DNA from: Moheibacter stercoris
GTDB taxonomy: Bacteria > Bacteroidota > Bacteroidia > Flavobacteriales > Weeksellaceae
Assembly: GCF_040545805.1 (NCBI RefSeq)
Contig: NZ_JBEPMO010000001.1
Coordinates: forward strand, 62,001 to 126,000
Length of the DNA stretch: 64,000 nucleotides
Reading direction: 5' to 3'
Shown: positions 53,099-61,875 of the stretch, one piece after another
Layout: every line of letters starts with the position of its first letter
Position numbering within the stretch: position 1 is the first letter of the stretch
Notes under the pieces: model-generated
What the model was told of the DNA's origin: nothing
The model's input: only the letters and a program-made list of their open reading frames with translations
Databases searched by the model: none
Translations under genes and position numbers: made by a program

Positions 53099-54742
53099 TT
53101 AGGTTTGATCCAATTCATTAATATAATCCAAAATCGATTTTCCCATTTTCGATTTAAAGGCCTTTACCATTTTTTCTGTACTGCTAAATCCTAGCTCTTT
53201 AGCCAATGCCTTATTAGTATAATGCCGAAACTTTGGTTCAGTTTTCATCATTTCAACCAAATAATCAATTTTCAAATCATGTATATATTGGGAATAATTT
53301 TTCGTGCGATATTCTTTGATCATCATTTTCACATATAGCACATTGGATTTTAAATACACAGCCAATTCAGCCTGTTTCCAATCTCGCTCCAAGTATTTTT
53401 TCTCTCTTTCAAATTTTTGCAATTTTGGCAATAACAAACGTAAAGAATCCATTGGTACAGCAGAATCATTCTTTAGTTTCGGAGGTTCAGATTCAGGAAG
53501 AGAATTCTTTTCAATTAATTCTGGAGTCAGCAATAGAGCTTTGAGATTTCCCCAAATAAGTGAATGATATTTCACAACCAATAGAACAATTCCAATACCC
53601 AAAACAATACGAAAGCCTATAAAAGTTATGTTATTAGTAGTATTGGATTCCTTAAAACCTAATTCAGAGTGTACAGGATCTTGAAACAATTTGGGGAAAA
53701 TTTGGACATACATCCCTTCAAACATCTTATCTGCCTTCATCCGTTGGTTCATATAATACAATCGATCCTCAAGCTTCTGCTCAAACAAGCTATGATCAAT
53801 CAAAAAATCATAAACTTCACGCAAGTCGGGACGTATAAAACCATATGTTACAAACAAAGAATCTACTTTCTTATAATAGTTTTTTGATTGGTGTCTGTCC
53901 TCTAAATTTTTATGAATTTTACCCAAATAAAAATACCCCAACTGAGCATTGGAAAAATCACCCTTGGCAGCTACTTCATCAACAGTTTTGGACAATAATC
54001 CTAAAGAAGCATCCAGCCTATTTTCATGAAAATAATTTATTCCTTGTAACAAATTAAAGTAAACATCCATCCTGGGCTCCGAATTCAGAATTCCAACTTT
54101 TAATCCTTGGTGAATCAATTCTGAACTCTTGGAATATTTTCCCAATCTTGTGTAACTGGAAGCCAAGCCATGAACGGAGTTCAAATATCCATCTAAATTC
54201 TCACCTTTGAAATAGAGCCTACATTGCTCAAATAAAGCAATGGCATCATCTAGGAAACCCAAAACATAATAAACCTGTGCGAGGGAATAGAGCAACTTAT
54301 GATGCATATAAGAATCATTTGTTGAATCGATGTAGGGCTTCGCCATTCCATAATAAGTCAATGCTTCAGAATAATTCTTTTTCTTGTAATATTGAATGCC
54401 AGTTCTTAAATAAGATTCTCCAATTATTCTTGGATCCCTAGTTTGATAGGCTGCCCAATTCATGCTATCTAAATAGGGATTCAATTGTTCATGATCGAGA
54501 AAATATATAAAATTGGAATAACCTTGATAAATTTCAAATGCATTTTTTTCTTCTTTCGCCAAATGCAAATAAGAATTCAAATAACTATTTCGTAAAATTT
54601 CATCATCCGTTGTTTCTATCTGTTCATATAATGCATCGTAAGCATTCATTTCTTGGGAGGCTAGCTCCATTGGAAAACCAACCAACAGCCATAACCAAAA
54701 AATGAGTTGTAAGATTTTATATGATGCAAAGAAACCATTCAT
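53099..54742 (-). CDS. TPR sensor with membrane helix and AraC-like DNA-binding end
   Basis: 547 residues from ATG 54742. N-terminal helix/signal (FWLWLLVGFPMELAS), about seven TPR units (~90-330, e.g. YYKKKNYSEALTYYGMAKPY), one membrane helix (IGFRIVLGIGIVLLVV), then a C-terminal HTH region (LKIDYLVEMMKTEPKFRHYT, NKALAKELGFSSTEKMVKAF) ending with an AraC-like Y-I-N-E. A one-protein membrane regulator class common in Flavobacteriia. Divergent from the lipoprotein at 55.0 kb, with palindromic sites between them. Confidence 0.82.
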   Translation of the reverse strand: MNGFFASYKILQLIFWLWLLVGFPMELASQEMNAYDALYEQIETTDDEILRNSYLNSYLHLAKEEKNAFEIYQGYSNFIYFLDHEQLNPYLDSMNWAAYQTRDPRIIGESYLRTGIQYYKKKNYSEALTYYGMAKPYIDSTNDSYMHHKLLYSLAQVYYVLGFLDDAIALFEQCRLYFKGENLDGYLNSVHGLASSYTRLGKYSKSSELIHQGLKVGILNSEPRMDVYFNLLQGINYFHENRLDASLGLLSKTVDEVAAKGDFSNAQLGYFYLGKIHKNLEDRHQSKNYYKKVDSLFVTYGFIRPDLREVYDFLIDHSLFEQKLEDRLYYMNQRMKADKMFEGMYVQIFPKLFQDPVHSELGFKESNTTNNITFIGFRIVLGIGIVLLVVKYHSLIWGNLKALLLTPELIEKNSLPESEPPKLKNDSAVPMDSLRLLLPKLQKFEREKKYLERDWKQAELAVYLKSNVLYVKMMIKEYRTKNYSQYIHDLKIDYLVEMMKTEPKFRHYTNKALAKELGFSSTEKMVKAFKSKMGKSILDYINELDQT

Positions 54743-54819
54743 TGTATTTACCCTCAACAAATTAACCGTTTTTAAATATAATAAAAATACGCGTAGAATG
54801 ATTCTGTATTTTCGAAAAA

Positions 54820-54912
54820 TTCAAAGCGAATTTTCTAAAAACTCCAAACACTTACTTTGCAACATCTCTGCACCAGTCCTAGTTTTGTATAGAATTCAAA
54901 GCGAATTCACAG
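54820..54912. promoter_or_regulatory. paired AATTCAAAGCGAATT sites in a divergent region
   Basis: The word AATTCAAAGCGAATT occurs twice (~54822 and ~54895); its ends are complementary (GAATTC/GAATTC in the second). Candidate binding sites for the TPR-AraC regulator or the AraC protein at 55.8 kb. Confidence 0.45.
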
Positions 54913-54967
54913 TTTCTCTTTCCCGGGACATTAGGAACTGATTTTTCAGAATCCTAAATGAACAATC

Positions 54968-55675
54968 ATGAAAAATTTACATGTCAAAAATCTAATTTTG
55001 ATCCTTAACAGCTGCTTAATACTTTTAGCTTGTCAAGAAGATGATCTTAACTTCTTTAGTTCTCAAAATTCACTACATTACTATCCATCAGAAACTGAAA
55101 ATCGTACGAATTTTGTCACTGCCAACAATCCCTTAAATCCTTATGATTCCATCGGAATTAAACACAATCTCATTCTCGAAGAATTTCTCAATCTTCCAAC
55201 AAGCGCAATAAGCTTAGAAGATCGTTTGACAAGCCTACGAAGTTTACTCAATATTTTTTCAAATGCTACAATTGATAGCGCGGACCTACATAACATAGAA
55301 TCCATTTTATCAAACTCCCAACTAGCCTATGATTCAATTCTCAATACTTCAACTCTCTCCTCAGGAGCCAAAATAAACCTTTCAAATTTTCTAGAATGGA
55401 TAGAAGAATACAAGGATGATGTAGACTTCAATCACCAGGCCTACATCCTCGCTAAAGAAGATACCATTTTATTCGAATCCTTTAGCTCTACCGATAAGGA
55501 AACTTTGCTATCCATTACTTCTTTGGCAAGACATTCCTTTGATCGAAAAAAAAGAAGAAAAGACAAAGATTGGGGAATCAATGTCACCAATTTCATTGGG
55601 GGATTTCAAGGAACCTTGCATTCTTCCGACAAAGCAATTCTTTACGCTATTTGCCTTGGCCTGACTCCTCCTTAG
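54968..55675 (+). CDS. lipoprotein of unknown function
   Basis: 235 residues. SPII signal MKNLHVKNLILILNSCLILL with lipobox LLAC at ~22. The mature part is mostly helical, has NPLNPYDSIGIKHNLILEEF (a segment seen in uncharacterised flavobacterial lipoproteins), a basic stretch FDRKKRRKDKDWG, and a hydrophobic C-terminal end (AILYAICLGL). No catalytic motif seen. Followed by a strong terminator. Confidence 0.65.
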   Translation: MKNLHVKNLILILNSCLILLACQEDDLNFFSSQNSLHYYPSETENRTNFVTANNPLNPYDSIGIKHNLILEEFLNLPTSAISLEDRLTSLRSLLNIFSNATIDSADLHNIESILSNSQLAYDSILNTSTLSSGAKINLSNFLEWIEEYKDDVDFNHQAYILAKEDTILFESFSSTDKETLLSITSLARHSFDRKKRRKDKDWGINVTNFIGGFQGTLHSSDKAILYAICLGLTPP

Positions 55676-55684
55676 GTAGGATTT

Positions 55685-55723
55685 TGTTCTGAATGCTTGA
55701 AAACGCATTCAGAACATTTTCTT
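55685..55723 (+). terminator. strong rho-independent terminator
   Basis: TGTTCTGAATGC and its exact complement around an 8-base loop, followed by TTTTCTT. Confidence 0.92.
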
Positions 55724-55780
55724 AGAATTTTTTCAATCAATTGGATACAAATATTTTTTTGATCACAATATTCCTCAATC

Positions 55781-56599
55781 ATGAAATCATTTTTATGCAA
55801 AGGAAATAAGACCTTACAATTGGCCATTCAGCAATTAAAAGAAGATGAGACCAAACTTATCATCATTTGCAATGCTGGCGTAAATCTTAATTTGAAAACC
55901 CAGGAAATTTCATTGGCCGAAAGAAATATTCTTATACTATCTCCATGGACGAAATTTTCACTTCAAAGTTCTACAGATAAACAACCAAAAATTCAACTCA
56001 TTTCTTTTCTGCTATATGAGGTGATGCAGCTAGACCAGTCTTTGTTTTTTCATACAACCTCAAATTCCTATCTGAAAATTGCTCTTAGTCAAAAACAATT
56101 TATCTACGTTTCACATTTGATGCGAGTATTGCATTATAATCTCAACTACATTCATTCTGCTCATGATTCCGTGTACATCAATCGTTATTTGTTAAATTCA
56201 ATCCTATTGGCCATAGACAATGCTTATTATTTCAATCAGATAGGTAAGATTGATGTTCATTTACCCAATTTCCCAATCCTACATAAATTCATTTTTCTAG
56301 CAAACAAGCATTTTAAAACTCATCATAATGTTCATTTTTATGCGGCAAATTTGGGAATCACTACAAGATACCTGGCCAATATTGTTAAAGAAGCAACCCA
56401 TAAAACCCCAAAATCCATTCTTAACAACCTCATCAACCAAGAAGCCATAGTTCTAATTTTAGAAGACAACTACAACCTAAATGAAATAAGCGATCAACTG
56501 GGATTCAATTCCTATCCTAGCTTTTTAATTTTCTTTAAAAAGATAAATGGGTTAAGTCCATCCCAATACCGTACAAAATTTCTAAACAAAAAAATATAA
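55781..56599 (+). CDS. AraC-family transcriptional regulator
   Basis: 272 residues. An N-terminal cupin-like ligand region precedes a C-terminal AraC double HTH at ~185-270: HFYAANLGITTRYLANIVKE, then LEDNYNLNEISDQLGFNSYP, then SFLIFFKKINGLSPSQYR (the canonical FxRxFKxxxGxSPxxYR-like signature). No membrane segment. Target unknown; the nearby lipoprotein or the small HTH gene that follows are candidates. Confidence 0.88.
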   Translation: MKSFLCKGNKTLQLAIQQLKEDETKLIIICNAGVNLNLKTQEISLAERNILILSPWTKFSLQSSTDKQPKIQLISFLLYEVMQLDQSLFFHTTSNSYLKIALSQKQFIYVSHLMRVLHYNLNYIHSAHDSVYINRYLLNSILLAIDNAYYFNQIGKIDVHLPNFPILHKFIFLANKHFKTHHNVHFYAANLGITTRYLANIVKEATHKTPKSILNNLINQEAIVLILEDNYNLNEISDQLGFNSYPSFLIFFKKINGLSPSQYRTKFLNKKI

Positions 56600-56617
56600 A
56601 CTTCAAAAACTTCCCCC

Positions 56618-56938
56618 ATGAAAACATTCCACTACATCCATCACATTTTGAAATTTTCAAACCAAGAAAATTCCTTAAAACCCTCAGATTTATCCATATA
56701 CATGGCTATTTTTCATTGTTGGGGCTTAAACAATTTCAAAAACCCAATTTCCATTTCCAAAAGAGAAATCATGAAAACTAGTAAAATTAGTTCAACGGCC
56801 ACCTACCACAAAGCCATTAAAAAATTAAACTTCTTTGGATTCATAACCTATCAACCCACCTTCCATCCCTATAAGTTTAGTCAAATATTCATCAATAACC
56901 CCGAAACGAAACGTCCAGAAAAAAATGAAATCCTTTAA
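56618..56938 (+). CDS. small helix-turn-helix protein
   Basis: 106 residues. LKPSDLSIYMAIFHCWGLNN, ISISKREIMKTSKISSTATY and HKAIKKLNFFGFITYQPTF form a winged-helix layout of a type widespread in Flavobacteriia near conjugative or integrated elements. No further domain. Follows the AraC gene by 18 bases, probably the same transcript. Confidence 0.7.
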   Translation: MKTFHYIHHILKFSNQENSLKPSDLSIYMAIFHCWGLNNFKNPISISKREIMKTSKISSTATYHKAIKKLNFFGFITYQPTFHPYKFSQIFINNPETKRPEKNEIL

Positions 56939-56964
56939 ATCTTATTTCAAATAAATTAGGCACA

Positions 56965-56996
56965 AAAAAACTACCTTCTTTTGGAAGGTAGCTTTT
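56965..56996. terminator. bidirectional terminator
   Basis: CTACCTTC and GAAGGTAG (56971-56978, 56984-56991) with A-rich and T-rich flanks; between convergent transcripts. Confidence 0.85.
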
Positions 56997-57007
56997 GGTT
57001 AAAATGA

Positions 57008-57181
57008 TTAATTCTCGTGAAAACGATCAATCAGATAATTTAGAATAAAGGAAACGCAAAAACTTGCGATAGCACCCACAGCTGCCAGAAGAACTGTTTG
57101 AACTAAGTCTTTCGTACTGATTTGTAAAATCACACTAAAGAGAGTGCCCCCTAGGGTTCCGCATCGTATATAATCAATCAT
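57008..57181 (-). CDS. 57-residue membrane protein
   Basis: MIDYIRCGTLGGTLFSVILQ, then a helix with LVQTVLLAAVGAIASFCVSF and the end NYLIDRFHEN. One or two hydrophobic helices, holin-like in size. Its ATG overlaps the stop codon of the preceding gene (ATGATTGA). Last gene of a four-gene cassette. Confidence 0.6.
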   Translation of the reverse strand: MIDYIRCGTLGGTLFSVILQISTKDLVQTVLLAAVGAIASFCVSFILNYLIDRFHEN

Positions 57182-57410
57182 CTTTTAGAGAATGGATCTT
57201 TAGTTCACGATCATCTACTGTTACCTGGCTTACAGCAGACAATATCCCTCCTCCTAACGTTAAATATCCGCCAATCAAATTTAGAATCTCTGGGATGGGA
57301 ATGGGTGCAGTCAACAAAACGCCACCAATCCCAGCCAAACTCAAACCAACTGCTCGTAAAATTTTAAAAAATTTCGGCGTTGGTGCTTGCGCTCTTTCAA
57401 GTATATTCAT
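57174..57410 (-). CDS. small two-helix membrane protein
   Basis: 78 residues. Two hydrophobic helices (GLSLAGIGGVLLTAP and LIGGYLTLGGGILSAV) joined by PIPIPEIL, then a polar end DDRELKIHSLKDD. Looks like a holin or small pore subunit, but no family recognised. Overlaps the 57-residue gene and follows the DUF5675 gene by 12 bases. Confidence 0.6.
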   Translation of the reverse strand: MNILERAQAPTPKFFKILRAVGLSLAGIGGVLLTAPIPIPEILNLIGGYLTLGGGILSAVSQVTVDDRELKIHSLKDD

Positions 57411-57422
57411 CGGTATTTCAAT

Positions 57423-57818
57423 TTAGGATTTAATCAACAATCTAACATCACCGGATTTTTTCAATCCTTCATACACATAACGTTTCAAACGTTGAAAGGC
57501 AATTTTTGATGAACCACCTACACCTTCCCCTAATAGCGTCAAAACAGGAGCAATACAGCCCCTTAATTCGCTTAGGGCATAATTTGCAGGATGAAACAAA
57601 ATCAAAGATCTCCCAGGTACATCTTTTAGTTCAATATGCCATCCGTATTTCTTACTATATCGCTTTTCCAAACGATACTCACCTTCAGGAATACAAGACT
57701 TTTCTTTGAGATTATCTTGCCAAGGCAATTCAATGGTGGAGCAAATTTCCATGCCATCTAAGGTCAACCGACCATTGGTACCATTGGGTAAATAGTCTCG
57801 TTTCAATCGAAACTTCAT
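57423..57818 (-). CDS. DUF5675 protein
   Basis: About 131 residues from ATG 57818, which follows the upstream stop as TAAGATG. MKFRLKRDYLPNGTNGRLTL, CSTIELPWQDNLKEKSCIPE, GEYRLEKRYS, and FHPANYALSELRGCIAP match DUF5675, an L,D-transpeptidase-like or lysis-associated domain frequent in phage and phage-derived loci. A His and a Cys (FHPAN, RGCI) sit where such a fold has its active site. Confidence 0.72.
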   Translation of the reverse strand: MKFRLKRDYLPNGTNGRLTLDGMEICSTIELPWQDNLKEKSCIPEGEYRLEKRYSKKYGWHIELKDVPGRSLILFHPANYALSELRGCIAPVLTLLGEGVGGSSKIAFQRLKRYVYEGLKKSGDVRLLIKS

Positions 57819-57819
57819 C

Positions 57820-58578
57820 TTAAACAGCATTTTCAACTTCTACGATACCCATGGGATTGAAGGCTCCATTTCGCAACGGATACATCGTTCCATTAACTTC
57901 TTGGAAAAACTCAATTCCCATTACCAAATACATGGGTAATGTAGAATTGGGCGTCAAAGAATGCGTTTGGTTGACAGCTGTTGTCAATGTTCCATCAATG
58001 GGCAAAATTGCCGTTTCTGCAGTGGAAACGACATAGGTTTCATTAGGAAAATCAACTTCGGTACCCCCCGAAAGAATTCTGTAATGCGTAGCCCCTTCCG
58101 GACTCATAATCATATCGGTTGGAACGAAAGGATCGATATCTACTTTCAATTCACCCACAACACGATCAATAGCTGTTACATAGGGTGCAAAAAATGTAGT
58201 ACTCAATTTCCCTTGAATGTTAAACTCGAAACCTTTTAAAATAGATGAATCGCCCAAATGCACTGCCCGTTCACCACGAACACTTGTCGGATCGGTTTGA
58301 AGTACTTTGATCAATTGTTGGGTTAATCTCCCAACCATTCTTCCATCAGAAGCTCTCAATAAAATAGGTCGTAAGGCAGTTCGAATGGTTTTACCCGCTT
58401 TTCCTGCTCGTCCAAATTCAGCTCCATTTTCTCTGGTTCTTTGAAAAGCGGGATCGGTAGCAATTCGATTTGCTTCAACACCTCCCTTTTCACGAACCAT
58501 ATATCCGTCTTTCGATTTATAAAAGGTTATATCTCCGATAGTACCTTTTATTTTAATAATTCCTCTTTGTCTTGCCAT
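57820..58578 (-). CDS. conserved uncharacterised protein, possible structural (coat/tail-like) protein
   Basis: 252 residues. The start MARQRGIIKIKGTIGDITFY then KSKDGYMVREKGGVEANRIA is distinctive and recurs, in my memory, in many Flavobacteriia beside DUF5675 and small membrane proteins. The rest is beta-rich without signal or helices. It may form particles or repeats; function unknown. First gene of the cassette, with no promoter box I can defend. Confidence 0.6.
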   Translation of the reverse strand: MARQRGIIKIKGTIGDITFYKSKDGYMVREKGGVEANRIATDPAFQRTRENGAEFGRAGKAGKTIRTALRPILLRASDGRMVGRLTQQLIKVLQTDPTSVRGERAVHLGDSSILKGFEFNIQGKLSTTFFAPYVTAIDRVVGELKVDIDPFVPTDMIMSPEGATHYRILSGGTEVDFPNETYVVSTAETAILPIDGTLTTAVNQTHSLTPNSTLPMYLVMGIEFFQEVNGTMYPLRNGAFNPMGIVEVENAV

Positions 58579-58964
58579 GATAATGGATTTAAAAGTTAAT
58601 AAATGTTTGAACCCAATTTTCCAGACGTTGCAACGATTTGAAATTGAAGTTTAAAACAAATTTTAACCTTTTATTCCACCCTCAAAAATCACTAGGGTAG
58701 TAATGACTTATTTCGACAATTATGGCATCAAATGACGTAGATTTTATAATGAATATGTAGGTTTAGACTTAAATAGCATAATTAGATGTAAATTATTGAA
58801 AAAATTTGCACCAAACATTTTCACCTTTGAAAAATGATTTTATAAATAGTAGCAATATAATATTGATAGCTATTGGCCTATGCCTTGTCAAGGATCAAAT
58901 CCTTGACAAGGCATATAAAAAAATTTTCATTTAAATGGGCTAAACAATACTTTGAAGTTCCGTC
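58579..58964. other. intergenic region with one palindrome
   Basis: AT-rich, non-coding. The only notable element is a near-perfect palindrome, CCTTGTCAAGG and CCTTGACAAGG with a 7-base spacer, at ~58884-58913. The same palindrome is in the GT remnant at 25.45 kb. Confidence 0.6.
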
Positions 58965-59066
58965 TTGATAAAGGGTTTCTTTTTCTTTTTAATCAAAAAT
59001 AACCACCCCATAAACAGAGTGGCTTTTGTATACTTTTTTCACGGATTGAAAATCCGCGATATCGGG

Positions 59067-59234
59067 AAAATACCCGATGAAGTAACCATTATTGACAAGT
59101 CCGTAAATGAACGTTTAAAACTTATTGAACAGCTTGAAGAGGAAGATAAAAATACGGTTTACCGTATCATTGATACAATGCTCACAAAGTCTAAGTTTAA
59201 AGACTTCTTTCAGAAAAATGTCGCTTCCCTGTAA
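59067..59234 (+). pseudogene. C-terminal remnant of an XRE regulator
   Basis: The frame ends VTIIDKSVNERLKLIEQLEE, EDKNTVYRIIDTMLTKSKFK and DFFQKNVASL, which matches the region after the HTH of common XRE repressors (KRLKEIQKL-DEDK-IF-LID). The HTH is missing. Just upstream are palindromes CGGATT-GAA-AATCCG and TATCGGG ... CCCGAT, marking the break. Confidence 0.65.
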
Positions 59235-59242
59235 ATAACAAA

Positions 59243-59272
59243 AACCACTCTTTTTGAGAGTGGCTTTCTATT
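59243..59272 (+). terminator. rho-independent terminator of the remnant gene
   Basis: CCACTC and GAGTGG around TTTTTGA, followed by CTTTCTATTTTCTT. Confidence 0.75.
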
Positions 59273-59353
59273 TTCTTCTTCAAATATCTAAACCCTTTTG
59301 GTGGGGATTTGATTGGAGCGGTAGGCGGAAGAACACAAATCAACATATTTTCA

Positions 59354-59785
59354 TTATTCTTCACCTTCTAAATTATACGATAAAATTTTAATTGAATCGT
59401 TCTCTTTTATTAAATGAATTAACTCTATAGATTCGCCTTTATCATATTTTACTTTATATTGAAGTAGGCATTTCCAAAATTCATTATTCCCTTTTTGTCG
59501 TTTTGTGCTCCATTCTATCAGCTCCCTCTCTCTATAATTTCCTAATTTCTCATTTAAAATAAATAGAGTGCTATCAAAACGATTAATTGGTACGTTTAAC
59601 AATAATTCCTTACTTAAAAGTGACTTTATGCTATTATCATACTTTTTATCAATAATGTAGGAGTATAACTGTTCAGTTATCTCTTCACCTTTCTCTTTTT
59701 CGCTTTCTTCATTAGTTATTGAAGCGTTAAAATAACAACCTATGGTTATTATCAAAAAAAATCCAATAATTGGAATATGTTTCAT
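59354..59785 (-). CDS. small lipoprotein, possible immunity protein
   Basis: 143 residues with SPII signal (GFFLIITIGC). The mature part resembles DUF3887-like folds (EEITEQLYSYIIDKKYDNSI, FRE-ERE ... KVKYDKGESIELIHLIKEN). It follows an immunity-like gene directly behind an RHS toxin gene, so a role in self-protection is possible but unproved. Confidence 0.45.
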   Translation of the reverse strand: MKHIPIIGFFLIITIGCYFNASITNEESEKEKGEEITEQLYSYIIDKKYDNSIKSLLSKELLLNVPINRFDSTLFILNEKLGNYRERELIEWSTKRQKGNNEFWKCLLQYKVKYDKGESIELIHLIKENDSIKILSYNLEGEE

Positions 59786-59788
59786 AAT

Positions 59789-60265
59789 TTATCCTTGTAT
59801 TTCTATTGCTGTCAAATCTATCAATAACATTATGATACAATACATCTCATATTGTGTAAATGATTCGAGCTTTAGCTCAAATTCATTATGTAACGATAGA
59901 ACCTTTCTACTTATTGATGCTACTTCGTTTTTATTAAGATAGGTTTTCCCAAACTTTTTGGAAAAAAAGTTATTACTAAATCTATTGAATATTTCTACGT
60001 CATCGACTCGAAGGGAATATGAAAATAGATTTTTCCTTTTTACTGTTATTTGGACTGGTAAATCTTGAAAAACAATTTTAACTTTTACAACAAGAAACTC
60101 AAAATAGTCATACTCTAAAATCAACTTTTCGTCATCAATAGTAAAAATCTTAACATTAGTATTAAAAAACCAGCCCTTTTTTCTTTTGGCTTTTAATACC
60201 GGAAGCTTCTCTTTATATATTATAAAATCATCATTATATCTAGAGTAAAAACGATATACTTCCAT
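59789..60265 (-). CDS. hypothetical protein, probable RHS immunity
   Basis: 158 residues, no signal, beta-rich (MEVYRFYSRYNDDFIIYKEK, RKKGWFFNTNVKIFTID, YDYFEFLVVKVKIVF) then two helices. It starts three bases after the RHS stop, the usual place for an immunity gene. No family recognised. Confidence 0.5.
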   Translation of the reverse strand: MEVYRFYSRYNDDFIIYKEKLPVLKAKRKKGWFFNTNVKIFTIDDEKLILEYDYFEFLVVKVKIVFQDLPVQITVKRKNLFSYSLRVDDVEIFNRFSNNFFSKKFGKTYLNKNEVASISRKVLSLHNEFELKLESFTQYEMYCIIMLLIDLTAIEIQG

Positions 60266-61245
60266 TGCTACTTTTCATCCTTTTTTAGACCAATATTTAT
60301 ATTTAGCTCAAATCCTCCAATAGCTTTTAAACCACCTCCAATGTTTATACAGTTACAGTTTGTATCTCCTTTTATTGTAGCCTCTCCTGTAGATAAAAAG
60401 TCATAATCTCCTTTTACTCCAGGACCTAAAGCTCCCGCTGGACCAAGATTGACTCCCCATTGAGTCTCTCCATTCTCTCCGGAAGAATAGTATTTAATTG
60501 GATCACTATGTTCTGGAGGCATAGCCTCATTAGTAACATAATCAGCCTTTGCTCCAACAGCTAATTTATTATTAAGAACCTTCCCATTAACCCCTATAAA
60601 GTTATGTCCTTTACCATCTCCTTTTTCCGCATAAAATCCACCATTATTTTTTTCTTGACTACTCCATCCTGCTTTACCTACTTCTGTAGTAATAATCCCT
60701 GCTTCAGCTTCTACAACACCTGCTTTTGCACCTAACTGAACCCCTATAGTTCCCTTGACTTCCACTTCGACAACTACATTCTCCTTTACCCATTCTTTAG
60801 CTTCGGTTGTTTTAGTGGAAACATAATTAGCCGCCTGACTTGCTTTATCTTTCAAGTAGTCAAACATTTCAAGTTCCAACCCCTCCAACTCTCTACCCAT
60901 TCCCATTTTATTTTCCTGGAATGCATAGGTTGAGTTGTAAGCATATTGTTCCGCCAGCGGATCAATTGACATAAATCTCCCTATTGCATAATCATAATTC
61001 CGCCACTTAAAGCTGTCCCAGTTTAATCCGAGTTCATCCTGGCGTTCTTGTCCTTGGTACTTATATTGGTAATCTGTCTGAGTTACACCAATAAGCTTTG
61101 GATCATTAGTATCAGGGATTCTTCGGTAATCATGTTTCCCTCCAGATACATAAAATTCATGTTTCAGTCCAAAGGGATAATAGTGATTCTCTTCTAATAT
61201 ATGCAATAAACTGGTAGCAGGGTCTTTGGCGTAACTCAATCTTAC

Positions 61246-61295
61246 AGAGCTTCGCTCGCAAACTTCAACCAAAGCAATGCTTTGGTTTCGTTCGT
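61246..61295. repeat. 50-bp palindromic insertion in RHS (in frame)
   Basis: Replaces five bases of the other RHS copy, a net gain of 15 codons. It contains a GAGC-TTC-GCTC hairpin and a perfect 21-base palindrome AACCAAAGCA-A-TGCTTTGGTT (61267-61287). Confidence 0.8.
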
Positions 61296-61429
61296 CTAAA
61301 TGATCTGTATAATTATACACATAATTATACGAATAAGAAGTAGGTGGTGAGTTCAACGATTTGTTAGCGGGTGTAGCCTTCACATAGCCTTCTGGATGAG
61401 GAAAAAACTGCAATACTTCTCCTGCATAT

Positions 61430-61495
61430 TGCTCATTATTCATTTTATGTGGCTTCGCCATTTTTTCTGGTATTCGCGAACCTCGTGCCTCGGTT
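61430..61495. repeat. 66-bp insertion in RHS (in frame)
   Basis: Absent from the copy at 63.39 kb. It adds 22 residues (TEARGSRIPEKM ... MNNEQ) and contains small dyads GGC-TTC-GCC and TTCGCGAA. Confidence 0.7.
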
Positions 61496-61571
61496 TGAAA
61501 GCCATCTAAATAGTCTACGATTTTTGTTGTTGTACCATCCACTACTGTCTTCTTTAGTTTTTGACCCGCTG

Positions 61572-61589
61572 TCCCGATAGTTATCGGGA
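61572..61589. repeat. 18-bp perfect palindrome causing a frameshift in RHS
   Basis: TCCCGATA-GT-TATCGGGA, apart from the two central bases a perfect inverted repeat, in place of a short stretch in the other RHS copy; the net length change (+13) shifts the frame. Confidence 0.75.
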
Positions 61590-61696
61590 TAAACATATCT
61601 TATCTTATTTGTACTTCCGGTCCAACTAATCTCTATAGGTAAATTTAGGTAATTGTATTTAATTTCGGAAATTCCTTTGTTCAAATCGGAGATCAT

Positions 61697-61752
61697 GGAG
61701 CATCGCTCGATTTCTTCGAAAAAACATTCTCAATGTCTTTTCTCGAAAATCA
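61697..61752. repeat. 56-bp two-hairpin insertion in RHS (frameshifting)
   Basis: GAGC-ATC-GCTC head hairpin, then a palindrome with AACATT/AATGT arms within TTCGA/TCGAA. It lies where RHS proteins normally read YDANGN. The same element in variant form is at 63576-63630. Confidence 0.7.
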
Positions 61753-61875
61753 TTAGCATCATAGGTGTAACCATTTGATGTACTGGAACCTCCATTGTCA
61801 AATCCTTTACTATTTGCAGTTGTAGCATTGCTTCTTTTGTTAAATGCCACACGATGCAAGCGTACGGCAGAGGGG

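Noticed and set aside
58965..59066. N-terminal extension of the XRE remnant from a TTG at 58965
   Set aside because: Encodes a Phe-rich stretch unlike any HTH and contains a hairpin and palindromes; the coding remnant begins near 59067.
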